From Acidobacteriota bacterium (lineage in GTDB: Bacteria; Acidobacteriota; Terriglobia; Terriglobales; Acidobacteriaceae), in NCBI GenBank assembly GCA_021846985.1, contig JAJZVX010000006.1, forward strand, positions 62,001-126,000: a stretch of DNA of 64,000 nt. The letters run 5' to 3'. Each line of letters starts with the position of its first letter. Position 1 is the stretch's first letter. This document shows, piece by piece, positions 30,831-38,994 of the stretch. A program made the position numbers and the translations under genes. The notes under the pieces are model-generated. The model did not search any database. It was not told the origin of the DNA and worked only from the letters and a program-made list of their open reading frames with translations.

Positions 30831-32135
30831 TTGCAAGGCAGTTGGACCATCTTCGATTTTGAGGCGGCGCAACCCGCTGCGCCGATTGATTCCGGCGCTG
30901 CGGCCACCCGCACAGGAAGGATTGGCGGCATCGTGAGACCTGCTTCCCACCGCGACCTCGACGACCTCGGCTCCAGCCTGCTGTCTGTCGCGCTCATCAG
31001 TCCCGATACGCAGCGCCGCATGGCGGCGGCCTCAGCGCTGGCCGGCTCTCACGCCTGCGACACACGGGAGTACTCCGGCTACCCAGAGCTCGACGAGGTT
31101 CCCCGCCTTATGCAACAGAATCACGATGTCGTTATCGTCGATCTCGACAGCAATCCGGAGTATGCTCTCGATCTGGTGGAAAGCATTTGCGCGCATGGTT
31201 CGGCCACCGTGATGGTTTGCTCCGCGCAGACCGACCCCGAGCTGATGTTGCGCTGCATGCGCGCCGGCGCTCGCGAGTATCTCACTCTTCCCTTTGCTTC
31301 CGGCGCGCTGGCCGAAGCCCTTGTGCGCGCGTCGGTGCGCCGCCCCTCCGCACATCCGCAAAAGAAGGCCGGTGGACGGCTGCTGGTTTTCTTCGGCGCC
31401 AAAGGCGGCTCCGGCGTCACGATGCTGGCTTCGAACTATGCCGTTATGCTGGCGCGCGAGTCCAGCCAGAGCACCCTGCTCATTGATCTCGATCTGCCCC
31501 TCGGCGACGCCGCCCTCGCCCTCGGCGTCGACGGCCCCTACTCCACCGTCGATGCCCTGCAGAACGCCAACCGCCTGGACGCCAATTTTCTCTCCAAGCT
31601 TCTGCGCAAATACAGCCCCGACCTCTCCGTCCTTGCCGCTCCCGGCAAATTCACGAAATTCGAATCCTCCGCCGAAGCCATCGACCGGCTGATTGCCGTG
31701 GCCCGCAGCTCGTTCGACAACGTGGTCATCGACACCGGATCGCGCCTTGACTTGTTCGGCACCTCGGTCTACGAGGAAGCCAGCACCGTCTATCTCGTTC
31801 TTCAGATTGGCATCCCCGAACTACGCAATTCCAATCGCCTTGTCACGGAGTTCTTCCCGGGACAGCAATCCCGGCTGGAGATCGTGCTCAACCGCTTTGA
31901 ACCCTCCTTGCTCGGTGTCGACGAGGAACACATCGCCAAGGCCCTCACCCGCCCCGCTCAGTGGAAGATTCCCAACGACCGGGGCGTCGCGTATACGTCG
32001 CAAACCACGGCCTCGCCCCTCGCCCTCACTGACCAGCCCATCTCCCGTGCCATCTGCCAGATGGCACGGGCGGCCTGCGGCGCGGTCGAAACTGCGGAAA
32101 AAAAGAAGAAGACCTTCTTGAGCATCTTTGGCTAG
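30831..32135 (+). CDS. cpaE: Pilus assembly protein TadZ/CpaE
   Basis: A 434-residue ParA/MinD-superfamily protein that places the Tad apparatus at a cell pole in other bacteria. After a unique N-terminus comes an atypical receiver-like domain (about 50-165; [37 protein letters not shown]) and an ATPase domain whose deviant Walker A is KGGSGVT (191-197) instead of KGGVGKT. Such altered P-loops are common in CpaE/TadZ proteins. TTG at 30831 is the start, supported by AAGGAGA at about ten bases; no ATG is in a suitable position. It lies between the prepilin peptidase and the TadA ATPase genes. Confidence 0.88.
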   Translation: MQGSWTIFDFEAAQPAAPIDSGAAATRTGRIGGIVRPASHRDLDDLGSSLLSVALISPDTQRRMAAASALAGSHACDTREYSGYPELDEVPRLMQQNHDVVIVDLDSNPEYALDLVESICAHGSATVMVCSAQTDPELMLRCMRAGAREYLTLPFASGALAEALVRASVRRPSAHPQKKAGGRLLVFFGAKGGSGVTMLASNYAVMLARESSQSTLLIDLDLPLGDAALALGVDGPYSTVDALQNANRLDANFLSKLLRKYSPDLSVLAAPGKFTKFESSAEAIDRLIAVARSSFDNVVIDTGSRLDLFGTSVYEEASTVYLVLQIGIPELRNSNRLVTEFFPGQQSRLEIVLNRFEPSLLGVDEEHIAKALTRPAQWKIPNDRGVAYTSQTTASPLALTDQPISRAICQMARAACGAVETAEKKKKTFLSIFG

Positions 32136-32164
32136 CTCCAATCTCACTCCTGGACGGTGTTCCT

Positions 32165-33445
32165 GTGCAGGTACTGGATCTCGAAAAATACAAATCGGAT
32201 ATTCATCGGACGCTGATTGCCAAGCTCGATCTCGAGAAGCTTTCGCGTGTCAACTCCAGCCAGGCTCGCAAAGCGACTGCCGACCTCATCAACGAAATCA
32301 TTCTTGATCAGCGCGTGCCCCTCAGCTTCGAGGAACAGGAGAAAATTCAGTCCAACTTGCTTGACGAGGTCTTCGGCCTCGGCCCGCTCGAGGCGCTGCT
32401 CTCTGATCCCAAGATCTCCGATATTCTCATTAACGGCAGAGACAAGGTCTTCGTAGAGCGCGGCGGCCGCCTGCAGCGCGTGGATACGGTCTTCCGCGAC
32501 GACCGCCATCTGCTGCAGATCATCGACCGCATCGTCTCCCGCGTGGGCCGCCGCGTGGACGAATCCTCGCCCATGGTGGATGCGCGCCTGCCCGACGGCT
32601 CGCGCGTGAACGCCATCATTCCACCGCTTGCTCTCGACGGGCCTTCGATGTCGATCCGCCGCTTCGGCAACGGGCCCGTCGCCGCCAACCAGCTCGTTCA
32701 GCTCAAGAGCATCTCGCCATCCATGATGGAAGTGCTTTCGGCAGCGGTCCGCGCGCGGCTGAGTATTCTCATCTCCGGCGGCACGGGCGCGGGCAAGACC
32801 ACCTTCCTGAACATCCTTTCGCGCAATATTCCGCAGAGCGAACGCATTATCACCATCGAAGACGCCGCCGAACTGCAGCTTGCCCAGGAAAATCTCGTCC
32901 GCCTGGAGACCCGCCCGCCCAATATCGAAGGCCAGGGCGCCATTCGCCAGCGTCAGTTGCTCATCAACTGCCTGCGCATGCGCCCCGACCGCATCATCCT
33001 CGGCGAAGTCCGCGGCGAGGAAGCTTTCGACATGCTGCAGGCCATGAACACCGGACACGAGGGATCAATGGCCACCATCCATGCCAACACCACGCGCGAC
33101 GCGCTTTCCCGGCTGGAATCGATGGTCGCCATGAGCAACCTCAACCTGCCCGAGAAGACCGTCCGCCATCAGATAGCTTCGGCCGTCAACATCGTGGTGC
33201 AGGTGAGCCGCCTCAGCGACGGCAGCCGCAAAGTGATCAGCGTCTCCGAAATCACAGGCATGGAAGAAAACGTCATCACCATGCAGGAAATCTTCACCTT
33301 CGTCAAGAAAGGAATCGGGCCCGACGGCCGCGTAATCGGCGCCTTCGAGCCCACCCACATCCGTCCCCGCTTCCTCGACCGTTTCCGCACGGCGGGCATC
33401 ACTCTTTCACCCGGCGTCTTCGAACAGGCGCTGGAAGTCAACTAA
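32165..33445 (+). CDS. cpaF: Pilus assembly ATPase TadA/CpaF
   Basis: Hexameric cytoplasmic ATPase of the type II/IV secretion superfamily that powers pilus extension, and in Tad systems also retraction. The 426-residue protein has the CpaF N-domain ([26 protein letters not shown]), a [15 protein letters not shown] linker, Walker [10 protein letters not shown] (205-213), the [11 protein letters not shown] Asp box, the [28 protein letters not shown] Walker B and His box region, and an arginine-rich end. The start is a GTG at 32165 with a weak ribosome binding site; the sequence begins [15 protein letters not shown], which fits homologues. It is followed directly by tadB and tadC. Confidence 0.95.
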   Translation: MQVLDLEKYKSDIHRTLIAKLDLEKLSRVNSSQARKATADLINEIILDQRVPLSFEEQEKIQSNLLDEVFGLGPLEALLSDPKISDILINGRDKVFVERGGRLQRVDTVFRDDRHLLQIIDRIVSRVGRRVDESSPMVDARLPDGSRVNAIIPPLALDGPSMSIRRFGNGPVAANQLVQLKSISPSMMEVLSAAVRARLSILISGGTGAGKTTFLNILSRNIPQSERIITIEDAAELQLAQENLVRLETRPPNIEGQGAIRQRQLLINCLRMRPDRIILGEVRGEEAFDMLQAMNTGHEGSMATIHANTTRDALSRLESMVAMSNLNLPEKTVRHQIASAVNIVVQVSRLSDGSRKVISVSEITGMEENVITMQEIFTFVKKGIGPDGRVIGAFEPTHIRPRFLDRFRTAGITLSPGVFEQALEVN

Positions 33446-33461
33446 ACCCTGGGGAGTCTTC

Positions 33462-34433
33462 ATGGCCGTGATCCTCATGCTCGTCTTTCTCGGTGTCTTT
33501 GCCATCACGGCAGGGCTCGCCTATGCCTTCAGCCACGGCTCGGCGCGCCGGTCCAAGAGAGTCGCGGCGGTTCTGGAGTCGGCTTTGGCCAACGGCAACG
33601 AGAAAGCCGCCGAAATCAACCTCGATTTCCGCAAGAACGATTTGCTCAGCGCCGTTCCCTGGCTCAACCGCAGGCTCATCAAGCTCGACCTCGCCGAACG
33701 TCTGCAGGCCTTCCTGGCGCAGGCCGGCCTCAAGTGGACCACCGGCAAGCTCATCCTGCTTTCGCTCGCCGCTCTCGCCGGCGCCTTCTACCTTGTCCAT
33801 CTGCGCACCGGCTCCGTGATCTTTTCACTGCTGTGTGGACTGGCAGCGGGCGCTGCACCCTTCGGTTACGTCGCGTTCAAACGGCAACAGCGCTTCGCCA
33901 AATTCGAGAAGGGTCTGCCCGACGCGCTCGACCTTATCGTCAGTGCACTGCGCGTGGGCCACAGCTTCTCGGCCGCGCTCAGCCTGGTCACACGCGAGTG
34001 TCCAGACCCTGTCGCCAGCGAGTTCCGCACATGTTTCGAAGAACAGAACTTCGGCCTCGAACTCCGCGGCGCCTTCGAAAACCTCGTCTCGCGCGTCCCC
34101 ATCCAGGATCTGCGCATCGCCGTCACCGCCATCCTCATTCAGAAGGAGAGCGGCGGCAACCTCTCCGAGGTCCTCGAAAAAACCGCCTACGTCACTCGTC
34201 AGCGCTTCCGCCTCAAGCGCCAGATCCAGGTGCACACCGCGCAGGGCCGCCTCACCGGGCTCATTCTCACGCTTCTGCCGGTTGTGCTCGGCATCGGCCT
34301 TTATCTCGTCAACCCTTCGGCCATGAGCTTGTTGTGGACGCGCCCCATCGGCATCAAGCTCCTGTACACCGCCGGCGCCATGCTGACCGCCGGCACTCTC
34401 ATCATTCAAAAAATCGTGCGCATGGACGTTTGA
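33462..34433 (+). CDS. tadB: Pilus assembly platform protein TadB
   Basis: Inner-membrane platform protein of the type II secretion F (GspF/TadC) domain family, 323 residues. A first membrane helix at the N-terminus, two central helices (WTTGKLILLSLAALAGAFYLVHL and SVIFSLLCGLAAGAAPFGYVAF), the T2SF domain (ALDLIVSALRVGHSFSAALSLVTRE...LRIAVTAILIQKESGGNLSEVLEKTA) and two C-terminal helices are visible. TadB and TadC together anchor the TadA ATPase and guide pilin insertion. GGGGAG stands before the ATG; it ends two bases before the tadC start. Confidence 0.92.
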   Translation: MAVILMLVFLGVFAITAGLAYAFSHGSARRSKRVAAVLESALANGNEKAAEINLDFRKNDLLSAVPWLNRRLIKLDLAERLQAFLAQAGLKWTTGKLILLSLAALAGAFYLVHLRTGSVIFSLLCGLAAGAAPFGYVAFKRQQRFAKFEKGLPDALDLIVSALRVGHSFSAALSLVTRECPDPVASEFRTCFEEQNFGLELRGAFENLVSRVPIQDLRIAVTAILIQKESGGNLSEVLEKTAYVTRQRFRLKRQIQVHTAQGRLTGLILTLLPVVLGIGLYLVNPSAMSLLWTRPIGIKLLYTAGAMLTAGTLIIQKIVRMDV

Positions 34434-34434
34434 T

Positions 34435-35349
34435 ATGGAACTTGCGATCCTCGTCTTCGGTGTCATCTTCCTGCTCATCGCCAGCGGCGGGCTGATGCTC
34501 TTCTATCGCCAAGCCATGATCCAGCGCATCTCCCGCGTGATCATGAAGCGGGAGGAAAAGCAGAAGGGACTGCGCAGCGCCATTCAGCAGACCAGCTCCT
34601 CACTGACCACGGTCCTCGAACAATTCGAGCGCGTGCTTCCCAAGACTCAGGCCGAGGTCTCGATCGTCCAGCAGCGGCTCATTCGCGCCGGATATCGCGG
34701 CGACTCCGCCGTGAAAGTCTTCTATGGCATCAAGGTCATCACCCCGCTGGCTCTCTGCGCCCTTGTGCTCGTCAGCGGCATCGGCCACGGCAACGCCCTG
34801 TTTCTCTTCATCGCCTCCCTGGGTCTTGGCTTTCTCGTGCCCGACTTTGTTCTCGGCAAGATGATCGCGTCCCGTCAGACCAAGGTGCGCCTGGGGCTGC
34901 CCGACGTGCTCGATCTGCTGGTCATTTGCATCGAAGCCGGCCTCGGACTCGACCAGGCCACCGCCCGCACCGCCAAAGAACTGTCCCGCTCCCAGCCGGC
35001 CATCGCCGACGAGCTCAGCGTGGTTGCCCTCGAGCAGCGCGCGGGCCGTCCGCGCTCCGAGTCCTGGCGCCACATGGCCGAACGCACCGACGTCGATGTC
35101 GTACGTAATTTTGTATCCATGCTGGTTCAGGCCGAGCAGTTCGGCACCAGCGTCGCCAAAACTCTGCGCACTCACTCCGACACCCTCCGCACGCAGCGCG
35201 TGCAGTCAGTGGAAGAAAGAGCCGCCAAGACGACCGTCAAGCTGATCTTTCCGCTCGTGATCTTCATTTTTCCCTGCCTGTTCCTGGTCACGCTTGGACC
35301 GGCGGCGATCCTCATGGCAGATTCGTTCAGCAAATACCTCAGCAAGTGA
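34435..35349 (+). CDS. tadC: Pilus assembly platform protein TadC
   Basis: Second T2SF-domain platform protein, 304 residues. It begins with a membrane helix (LAILVFGVIFLLIASGGLMLFYR), has a central pair of helices (VITPLALCALVLVSGIGHGNALFLFIASLGLGFLVPDFVL) and the T2SF core LGLPDVLDLLVICIEAGLGLDQATARTAKEL, and ends in a strong helix (KLIFPLVIFIFPCLFLVTLGPAAILM). The start lies one base after the tadB stop (TGATATG), so the two must be co-translated. It is followed by a very small membrane ORF with its own ribosome binding site. Confidence 0.92.
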   Translation: MELAILVFGVIFLLIASGGLMLFYRQAMIQRISRVIMKREEKQKGLRSAIQQTSSSLTTVLEQFERVLPKTQAEVSIVQQRLIRAGYRGDSAVKVFYGIKVITPLALCALVLVSGIGHGNALFLFIASLGLGFLVPDFVLGKMIASRQTKVRLGLPDVLDLLVICIEAGLGLDQATARTAKELSRSQPAIADELSVVALEQRAGRPRSESWRHMAERTDVDVVRNFVSMLVQAEQFGTSVAKTLRTHSDTLRTQRVQSVEERAAKTTVKLIFPLVIFIFPCLFLVTLGPAAILMADSFSKYLSK

Positions 35350-35367
35350 GAGAAAGGAGAACCGAAC

Positions 35368-35463
35368 ATGGACAACGTTACAATCATTCGCATCGTCTCC
35401 GCTGTGTTGTTCTTCGTTGTGCTGGGATTCGTGATCCAGCGCCGGCGTACCCGCGTCCGCTAG
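35368..35463 (+). CDS. 31-aa single-pass membrane peptide after tadC
   Basis: Too short for the track. ATG at 35368 after AAAGGAGAACCGAAC, 18 bases past the tadC stop. The 31 residues (MDNVTIIRIVSAVLFFVVLGFVIQRRRTRVR) form a clear single transmembrane helix with a basic, presumably cytoplasmic, tail. Its strong translation signal and membrane design support a real peptide. The role is unknown; association with the TadB/TadC platform is speculative. Confidence 0.6.
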   Translation: MDNVTIIRIVSAVLFFVVLGFVIQRRRTRVR

Positions 35464-35717
35464 CTCGGTTCGGCGCCTGGGGTTGAATGCGCGGCCCGCC
35501 GCGCCCCGACCTTTGCCGTCCGCGCCATCCTCCGGGCCCATGGCTCCCGCCGCGCGCGTGTGCTGCGATTCCGCTATCGCCGTACTCACCGCGCGGCCGG
35601 CCGCCTGTGCCTCGGGCACCTTCCAGCCGCACTTTGCTGCGCATTGCCTAGCGCGATCCGTCAGCCGTTCCCGAGAATCGGCGCCTGCGCGCATGCCGTA
35701 TCTGTGTCGGAGAAGAG

Positions 35718-36575
35718 ATGGAAGCCCGTAGATTCTGCGTATACAACCAGGCTAGCGAATGTTTCCTCAGCCTGGGCGTCATCGCCACCGAGACCATACC
35801 GGCGCAGCTCAAGGCATCAGCCAGCAGGCAAGCGTACCCCTACGACGAGGGCTTCTGGATCGTGCTCTCCAGCGAACTGCACCGCGCCCGCCTGGCCGCG
35901 CCGGCGCCCCTCGATCTTATTTATCTCGACAAGAACTATCGCGTTGTTCATCTCGTCGAGTCGTTTCACCGTCTTCGCATGACGATCCCCGGAGCAGGCG
36001 CCGCCAGCGTTCTGGCCCTGCCCGCCCACGCCATTTACTCGTCCCAGACCCAGGTTGGCCATCAGCTCGTGATCTGCGCCACCGAAGAGCTCGCCTTCCA
36101 GCTTAGCGGCGCTCCCGGATTCGACCCACCTGCCGCCCGCCATGCAGCGACGCACGAATCCAGAAACGTCAACTGGTTTGCCACCTATCTTTCCCATGGC
36201 GCTGCGCACAATCGCCGCCAGGCGCAACGCCAGGTGTGGCCCCGGCTGGTGGCGTACGACTGGGATGGAGCCGAGTTAGCCGTGCATGGCATTCGCGACG
36301 CCTCCGCCACTGGCCTCTATCTGCTCACTGAGAAGCGCTGGCCCCTCGGTGCCCGCGTGTGGATGACTCTGCAACGCACCGACGGCGCCGAAGAAAGCGC
36401 CGAGTCCTCCATTACCGTGCAGATGGAAGTGACCCGCTGGGGCTCCGACGGCGTTGGACTCGCTTTTGTTTCGCCCGAGAACGCGGAACATGGCCGCCGC
36501 GCGGAAACCGACCCGGCCGCCTGCGAAGAGGACGAGCCTCTAGCCGCAGCGGCCAAATCCGGCTTTATCAATTGA
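35718..36575 (+). CDS. DUF192-PilZ fusion protein in the Tad locus
   Basis: A 285-residue soluble protein with two parts. Residues 5-125 resemble DUF192: DEGFWIVLSSELHR and PLDLIYLDKNYRVVHLVESF align by eye with the stand-alone DUF192 protein at 43279 (GEGLWILPCEAVHT, PIDLIYLDRNHHIKKVRSNV). Residues about 165-255 are a PilZ domain with both c-di-GMP-binding signatures, RxxxR (RQAQR, 167-171) and DxSxxG (DASATG, 194-199), ending in VTRWGSDGVGLAFV. I infer a c-di-GMP receptor that couples second-messenger level to Tad pilus function. It starts after a 254-bp gap that follows the 31-aa ORF, so it may have its own promoter. Confidence 0.8.
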   Translation: MEARRFCVYNQASECFLSLGVIATETIPAQLKASASRQAYPYDEGFWIVLSSELHRARLAAPAPLDLIYLDKNYRVVHLVESFHRLRMTIPGAGAASVLALPAHAIYSSQTQVGHQLVICATEELAFQLSGAPGFDPPAARHAATHESRNVNWFATYLSHGAAHNRRQAQRQVWPRLVAYDWDGAELAVHGIRDASATGLYLLTEKRWPLGARVWMTLQRTDGAEESAESSITVQMEVTRWGSDGVGLAFVSPENAEHGRRAETDPAACEEDEPLAAAAKSGFIN

Positions 36576-36603
36576 CCCGCGGCGGGTTCATCCAGGAGGA
36601 GCC

Positions 36604-37863
36604 GTGAAACAGATCGGCAGCGAAAACGGACAAATGCTTATCATGGTGGCACTCTGCCTGCCCGTGCTGATGGGCTTTGTGGCGCTGGCCGTGGATGTGG
36701 GCGTGATGTTCCACACCAAGCGCCAATTGCAGATTGCCGCCGATGCCGCCGCCATCGGCGCGGCCCTCGATTACAAGTTTAACGGCTCGCTCTCGTCAGC
36801 CCAGCAGGCCGGGCTCAACGCCGCATCCACGAACGGCGTCACCAATGGGGTCAACGGCGCCACTGTCGCCATTAACATGCCTCCGGTCGACGGCCCCAAC
36901 GCCGGCGTCGCCGGCCTCATTGAAGCTGTCGTCACCCAGCCCAATCCGACCTTCTTCCTCAGCGTTCTCAACACCAACTCCGTCACCATCGGCGCCCGGG
37001 CCATCTCCGGCTCCGGACCCGGCGACGGATGTGTCTGGGCTCTGGCCAAGTCCGGCAGCGATATCTCCATTACCGGCTCCGGCACCATCTCCATCCCCGG
37101 CTGCGAGGTCTTCGACAACTCTGACAGCACCAACGCCCTCACCCTTACCGGCAGCGGCTCTCTCACCGCCAAGGCCATCGGCATCGTTGGCAACTACAGC
37201 AAAACCGGCTCTGGCAGCATCTATCCCACTCCCGTCACCGGCACCGCGCCCGTTGCCGATCCACTTTCCTCGCTCCAGTTTCCCGCGGTCAACACCGGCG
37301 GCTGCTCTTCCGCAGTCAGCTACAGCGACAGCAGCGCCCACACCATCGGACCGGGCTGCTACAACGGCATCTCCAACACCGGTAGCGGCTCCCTCACGCT
37401 CACACCCGGCAACTACACCATCAACGGTAACTTTAGCTCCACCGGTAGCGGCGGCATCAACTTCGGCGCCGGCACCTACATCATCACTGGCTCGCTCAGC
37501 ATCAGCGGTTCCGGCCCCCTGAACGGAACCGGCGTGACCTTCTTTACCCAGGGCACAACCAGCGTCTCAGGAAGCAGCGGCCTCAACCTCTCCGCGCCTA
37601 CCTCCGGCCCCGACGACGGTCTTCTCTTCTTCCAGTCCAGGAACGACACCAGCTCAATCACGATCAGCGGCTCCAGTAACATGAGCCTCCAAGGCATTAT
37701 TTATGCTCCTTCCTCTGCCCTCAGCTTCAGCGGCTCCGGCTCCGCCAACATCTACACCGATCTCATCGTCGATTCCGTCTCGTTTACCGGAAGCACCCCC
37801 TTCACGAACTACTCCACCATCAACAGCTCTTCCGTGCTGGGAAAAATCGGATTGGAGGAGTAA
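36604..37863 (+). CDS. TadG-like pilus protein with Ser/Gly-rich repeats
   Basis: A 419-residue exported protein. The N-terminus has the TadE/G-like signal helix (ENGQMLIMVALCLPVLMGFVALAVDVGVMFHTKRQLQIAADAAAIGAAL), where a conserved GQ precedes the hydrophobic stretch. From about residue 145 onward the protein is built of short imperfect repeats carrying GSG or GSS every 12-30 residues (TGSGTISIPG, TGSGSLTAK, TGSGSLTLTPG, SGSGPLNGTG and others), a design that suggests a beta-solenoid. A von Willebrand factor domain, present in many TadG proteins, is not seen. The GTG start follows CCAGGAGGAGCC. It could be a minor pilin or tip adhesin. It precedes two tadE-like genes. Confidence 0.8.
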   Translation: MKQIGSENGQMLIMVALCLPVLMGFVALAVDVGVMFHTKRQLQIAADAAAIGAALDYKFNGSLSSAQQAGLNAASTNGVTNGVNGATVAINMPPVDGPNAGVAGLIEAVVTQPNPTFFLSVLNTNSVTIGARAISGSGPGDGCVWALAKSGSDISITGSGTISIPGCEVFDNSDSTNALTLTGSGSLTAKAIGIVGNYSKTGSGSIYPTPVTGTAPVADPLSSLQFPAVNTGGCSSAVSYSDSSAHTIGPGCYNGISNTGSGSLTLTPGNYTINGNFSSTGSGGINFGAGTYIITGSLSISGSGPLNGTGVTFFTQGTTSVSGSSGLNLSAPTSGPDDGLLFFQSRNDTSSITISGSSNMSLQGIIYAPSSALSFSGSGSANIYTDLIVDSVSFTGSTPFTNYSTINSSSVLGKIGLEE

Positions 37864-37867
37864 TCCC

Positions 37868-38350
37868 ATGCGCAAAACAGGAGTACGCCATCGCAAGGAG
37901 CGCCGTTCTTCTTTCCGCCAGCCGGCGATGGAGAATGGCCAGGCTCTCGTCGAGCTCGCTCTCTCCCTGCCTCTGCTCATGCTGCTTCTACTCGGCGCCG
38001 CCGAGTTCGCCCGGGGGGCTTATGCGGCCATCGAAGTCTCTGACGCGGCCAAGGCCGGCGTCCAGTACGGCGCCCAGAACGCCACCGCCGCCTCCGACAC
38101 CACCGGCGTTCAAGATGCCGCTACCGCCGGCGCGCCCGACATCACCCTTGGCTCCACAACTGTCTCCATCTCCTGCATCTGCTCCGACGGCTCCGCCTCC
38201 ACCTGCCTGCGCACCGACTGCCCCACTTCGCACATTGAAGAAACTCTTTCGGTGCAGACGCAAACCACCTTCGATCCCCTCATCTATGCGCCCGGCTTGC
38301 CCAATTCCTTCACGCTCTATGGACAGGCCACGCAGAAGGTGCTGCAATGA
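37868..38350 (+). CDS. TadE-like pseudopilin
   Basis: A 160-residue protein with a basic N-terminus (MRKTGVRHRKERR) followed by NGQALVELALSLPLLMLLLLGAAEFARGAYAAIEV, the TadE prepilin-like motif with a Gln-Ala-Leu-Val-Glu start of the hydrophobic helix. The C-terminal half is short, beta-rich and contains five cysteines (CICSDGSASTCLRTDC), which may form disulfides in the periplasm. TadE proteins are minor pilins processed by TadV. The start ATG at 37868 overlaps the ribosome binding zone GGAGGAGTAATCCC at the tadG-like stop, indicating coupling. The track start at 37703 is within the previous gene and is not supported. Confidence 0.85.
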   Translation: MRKTGVRHRKERRSSFRQPAMENGQALVELALSLPLLMLLLLGAAEFARGAYAAIEVSDAAKAGVQYGAQNATAASDTTGVQDAATAGAPDITLGSTTVSISCICSDGSASTCLRTDCPTSHIEETLSVQTQTTFDPLIYAPGLPNSFTLYGQATQKVLQ

Positions 38351-38874
38351 CCTCCCCGGCGCTCGCCAGACAAACAAAATGCCGTTCCCGGCGCCTCCGC
38401 GGGCTTCTTCACGCCAACCGCGGATCCGCGCTTGTTGAAACGGCTTTTTCTGCCAGCCTCCTGATCGTCATGCTCATTGGCATGATGGAGATGACTCTCG
38501 CTCTTTACGCCTACCTTTTCGTTTCCGACGCGGCGCGCGAGGCCACGCGTTACGCCATCGTCCGTGGCTCCACTTCCTGCGTCAACACTCCCAATCTTCC
38601 CGGTTGCGATGCCAGCGCCGCCGACATTCAGAACTACCTCCAGACCCTCGGCTATCCGGCCCTGATGGCCGGCAACCTCACCTCGACCACCACCTGGCTC
38701 ACCGTCAGCTCCGGTCCGCCTGCCACATGGTCTTCCTGCACCAGCGGCACCTGCAATGCTCCCGGCAACCTCGTCGAAGTCACGGTGCAATATGCGTTCC
38801 CTCTCAGCATCCCCTTCGTACCCGCCTCTACGCTCACTTTGTCGAGCACCTCAGAGATGGTCATTGCGCAATAG
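38347..38874 (+). CDS. TadE/TadF-like pseudopilin
   Basis: A 175-residue second TadE-type protein. A basic N-terminus is followed by NRGSALVETAFSASLLIVMLIGMMEMTLALYAYLFVSDAAREATRYAIVRG, the characteristic pseudopilin helix with Glu at the expected fifth position. The remaining part is beta-rich with four cysteines in two pairs (SCVNTPNLPGC; SCTSGTC). The start overlaps the previous gene's stop (ATGA), so the pair is translationally coupled. It is the last gene of the first Tad transcription unit; the next gene lies on the opposite strand. Confidence 0.85.
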   Translation: MTSPALARQTKCRSRRLRGLLHANRGSALVETAFSASLLIVMLIGMMEMTLALYAYLFVSDAAREATRYAIVRGSTSCVNTPNLPGCDASAADIQNYLQTLGYPALMAGNLTSTTTWLTVSSGPPATWSSCTSGTCNAPGNLVEVTVQYAFPLSIPFVPASTLTLSSTSEMVIAQ

Positions 38875-38994
38875 CTCGGCTCCGGAGTTCACACGTCCAT
38901 TTGAAGATGGAGCCCCATGGCATTTCTCCGGGGGGAATGCCATCCGGCCAGCCTGTTTTGCGAACCCGGCAGCTCTGCAGCCGCTACAGCCGCT

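Noticed and set aside
35651-35675. Sequence resembling the Tad dyad (ATCCGTCAGCCGTTC) before the DUF192-PilZ gene
   Set aside because: It does not match GTNNAC-N4-GTNNAC, and 80 bp downstream there is no -24/-12 element but coding sequence.
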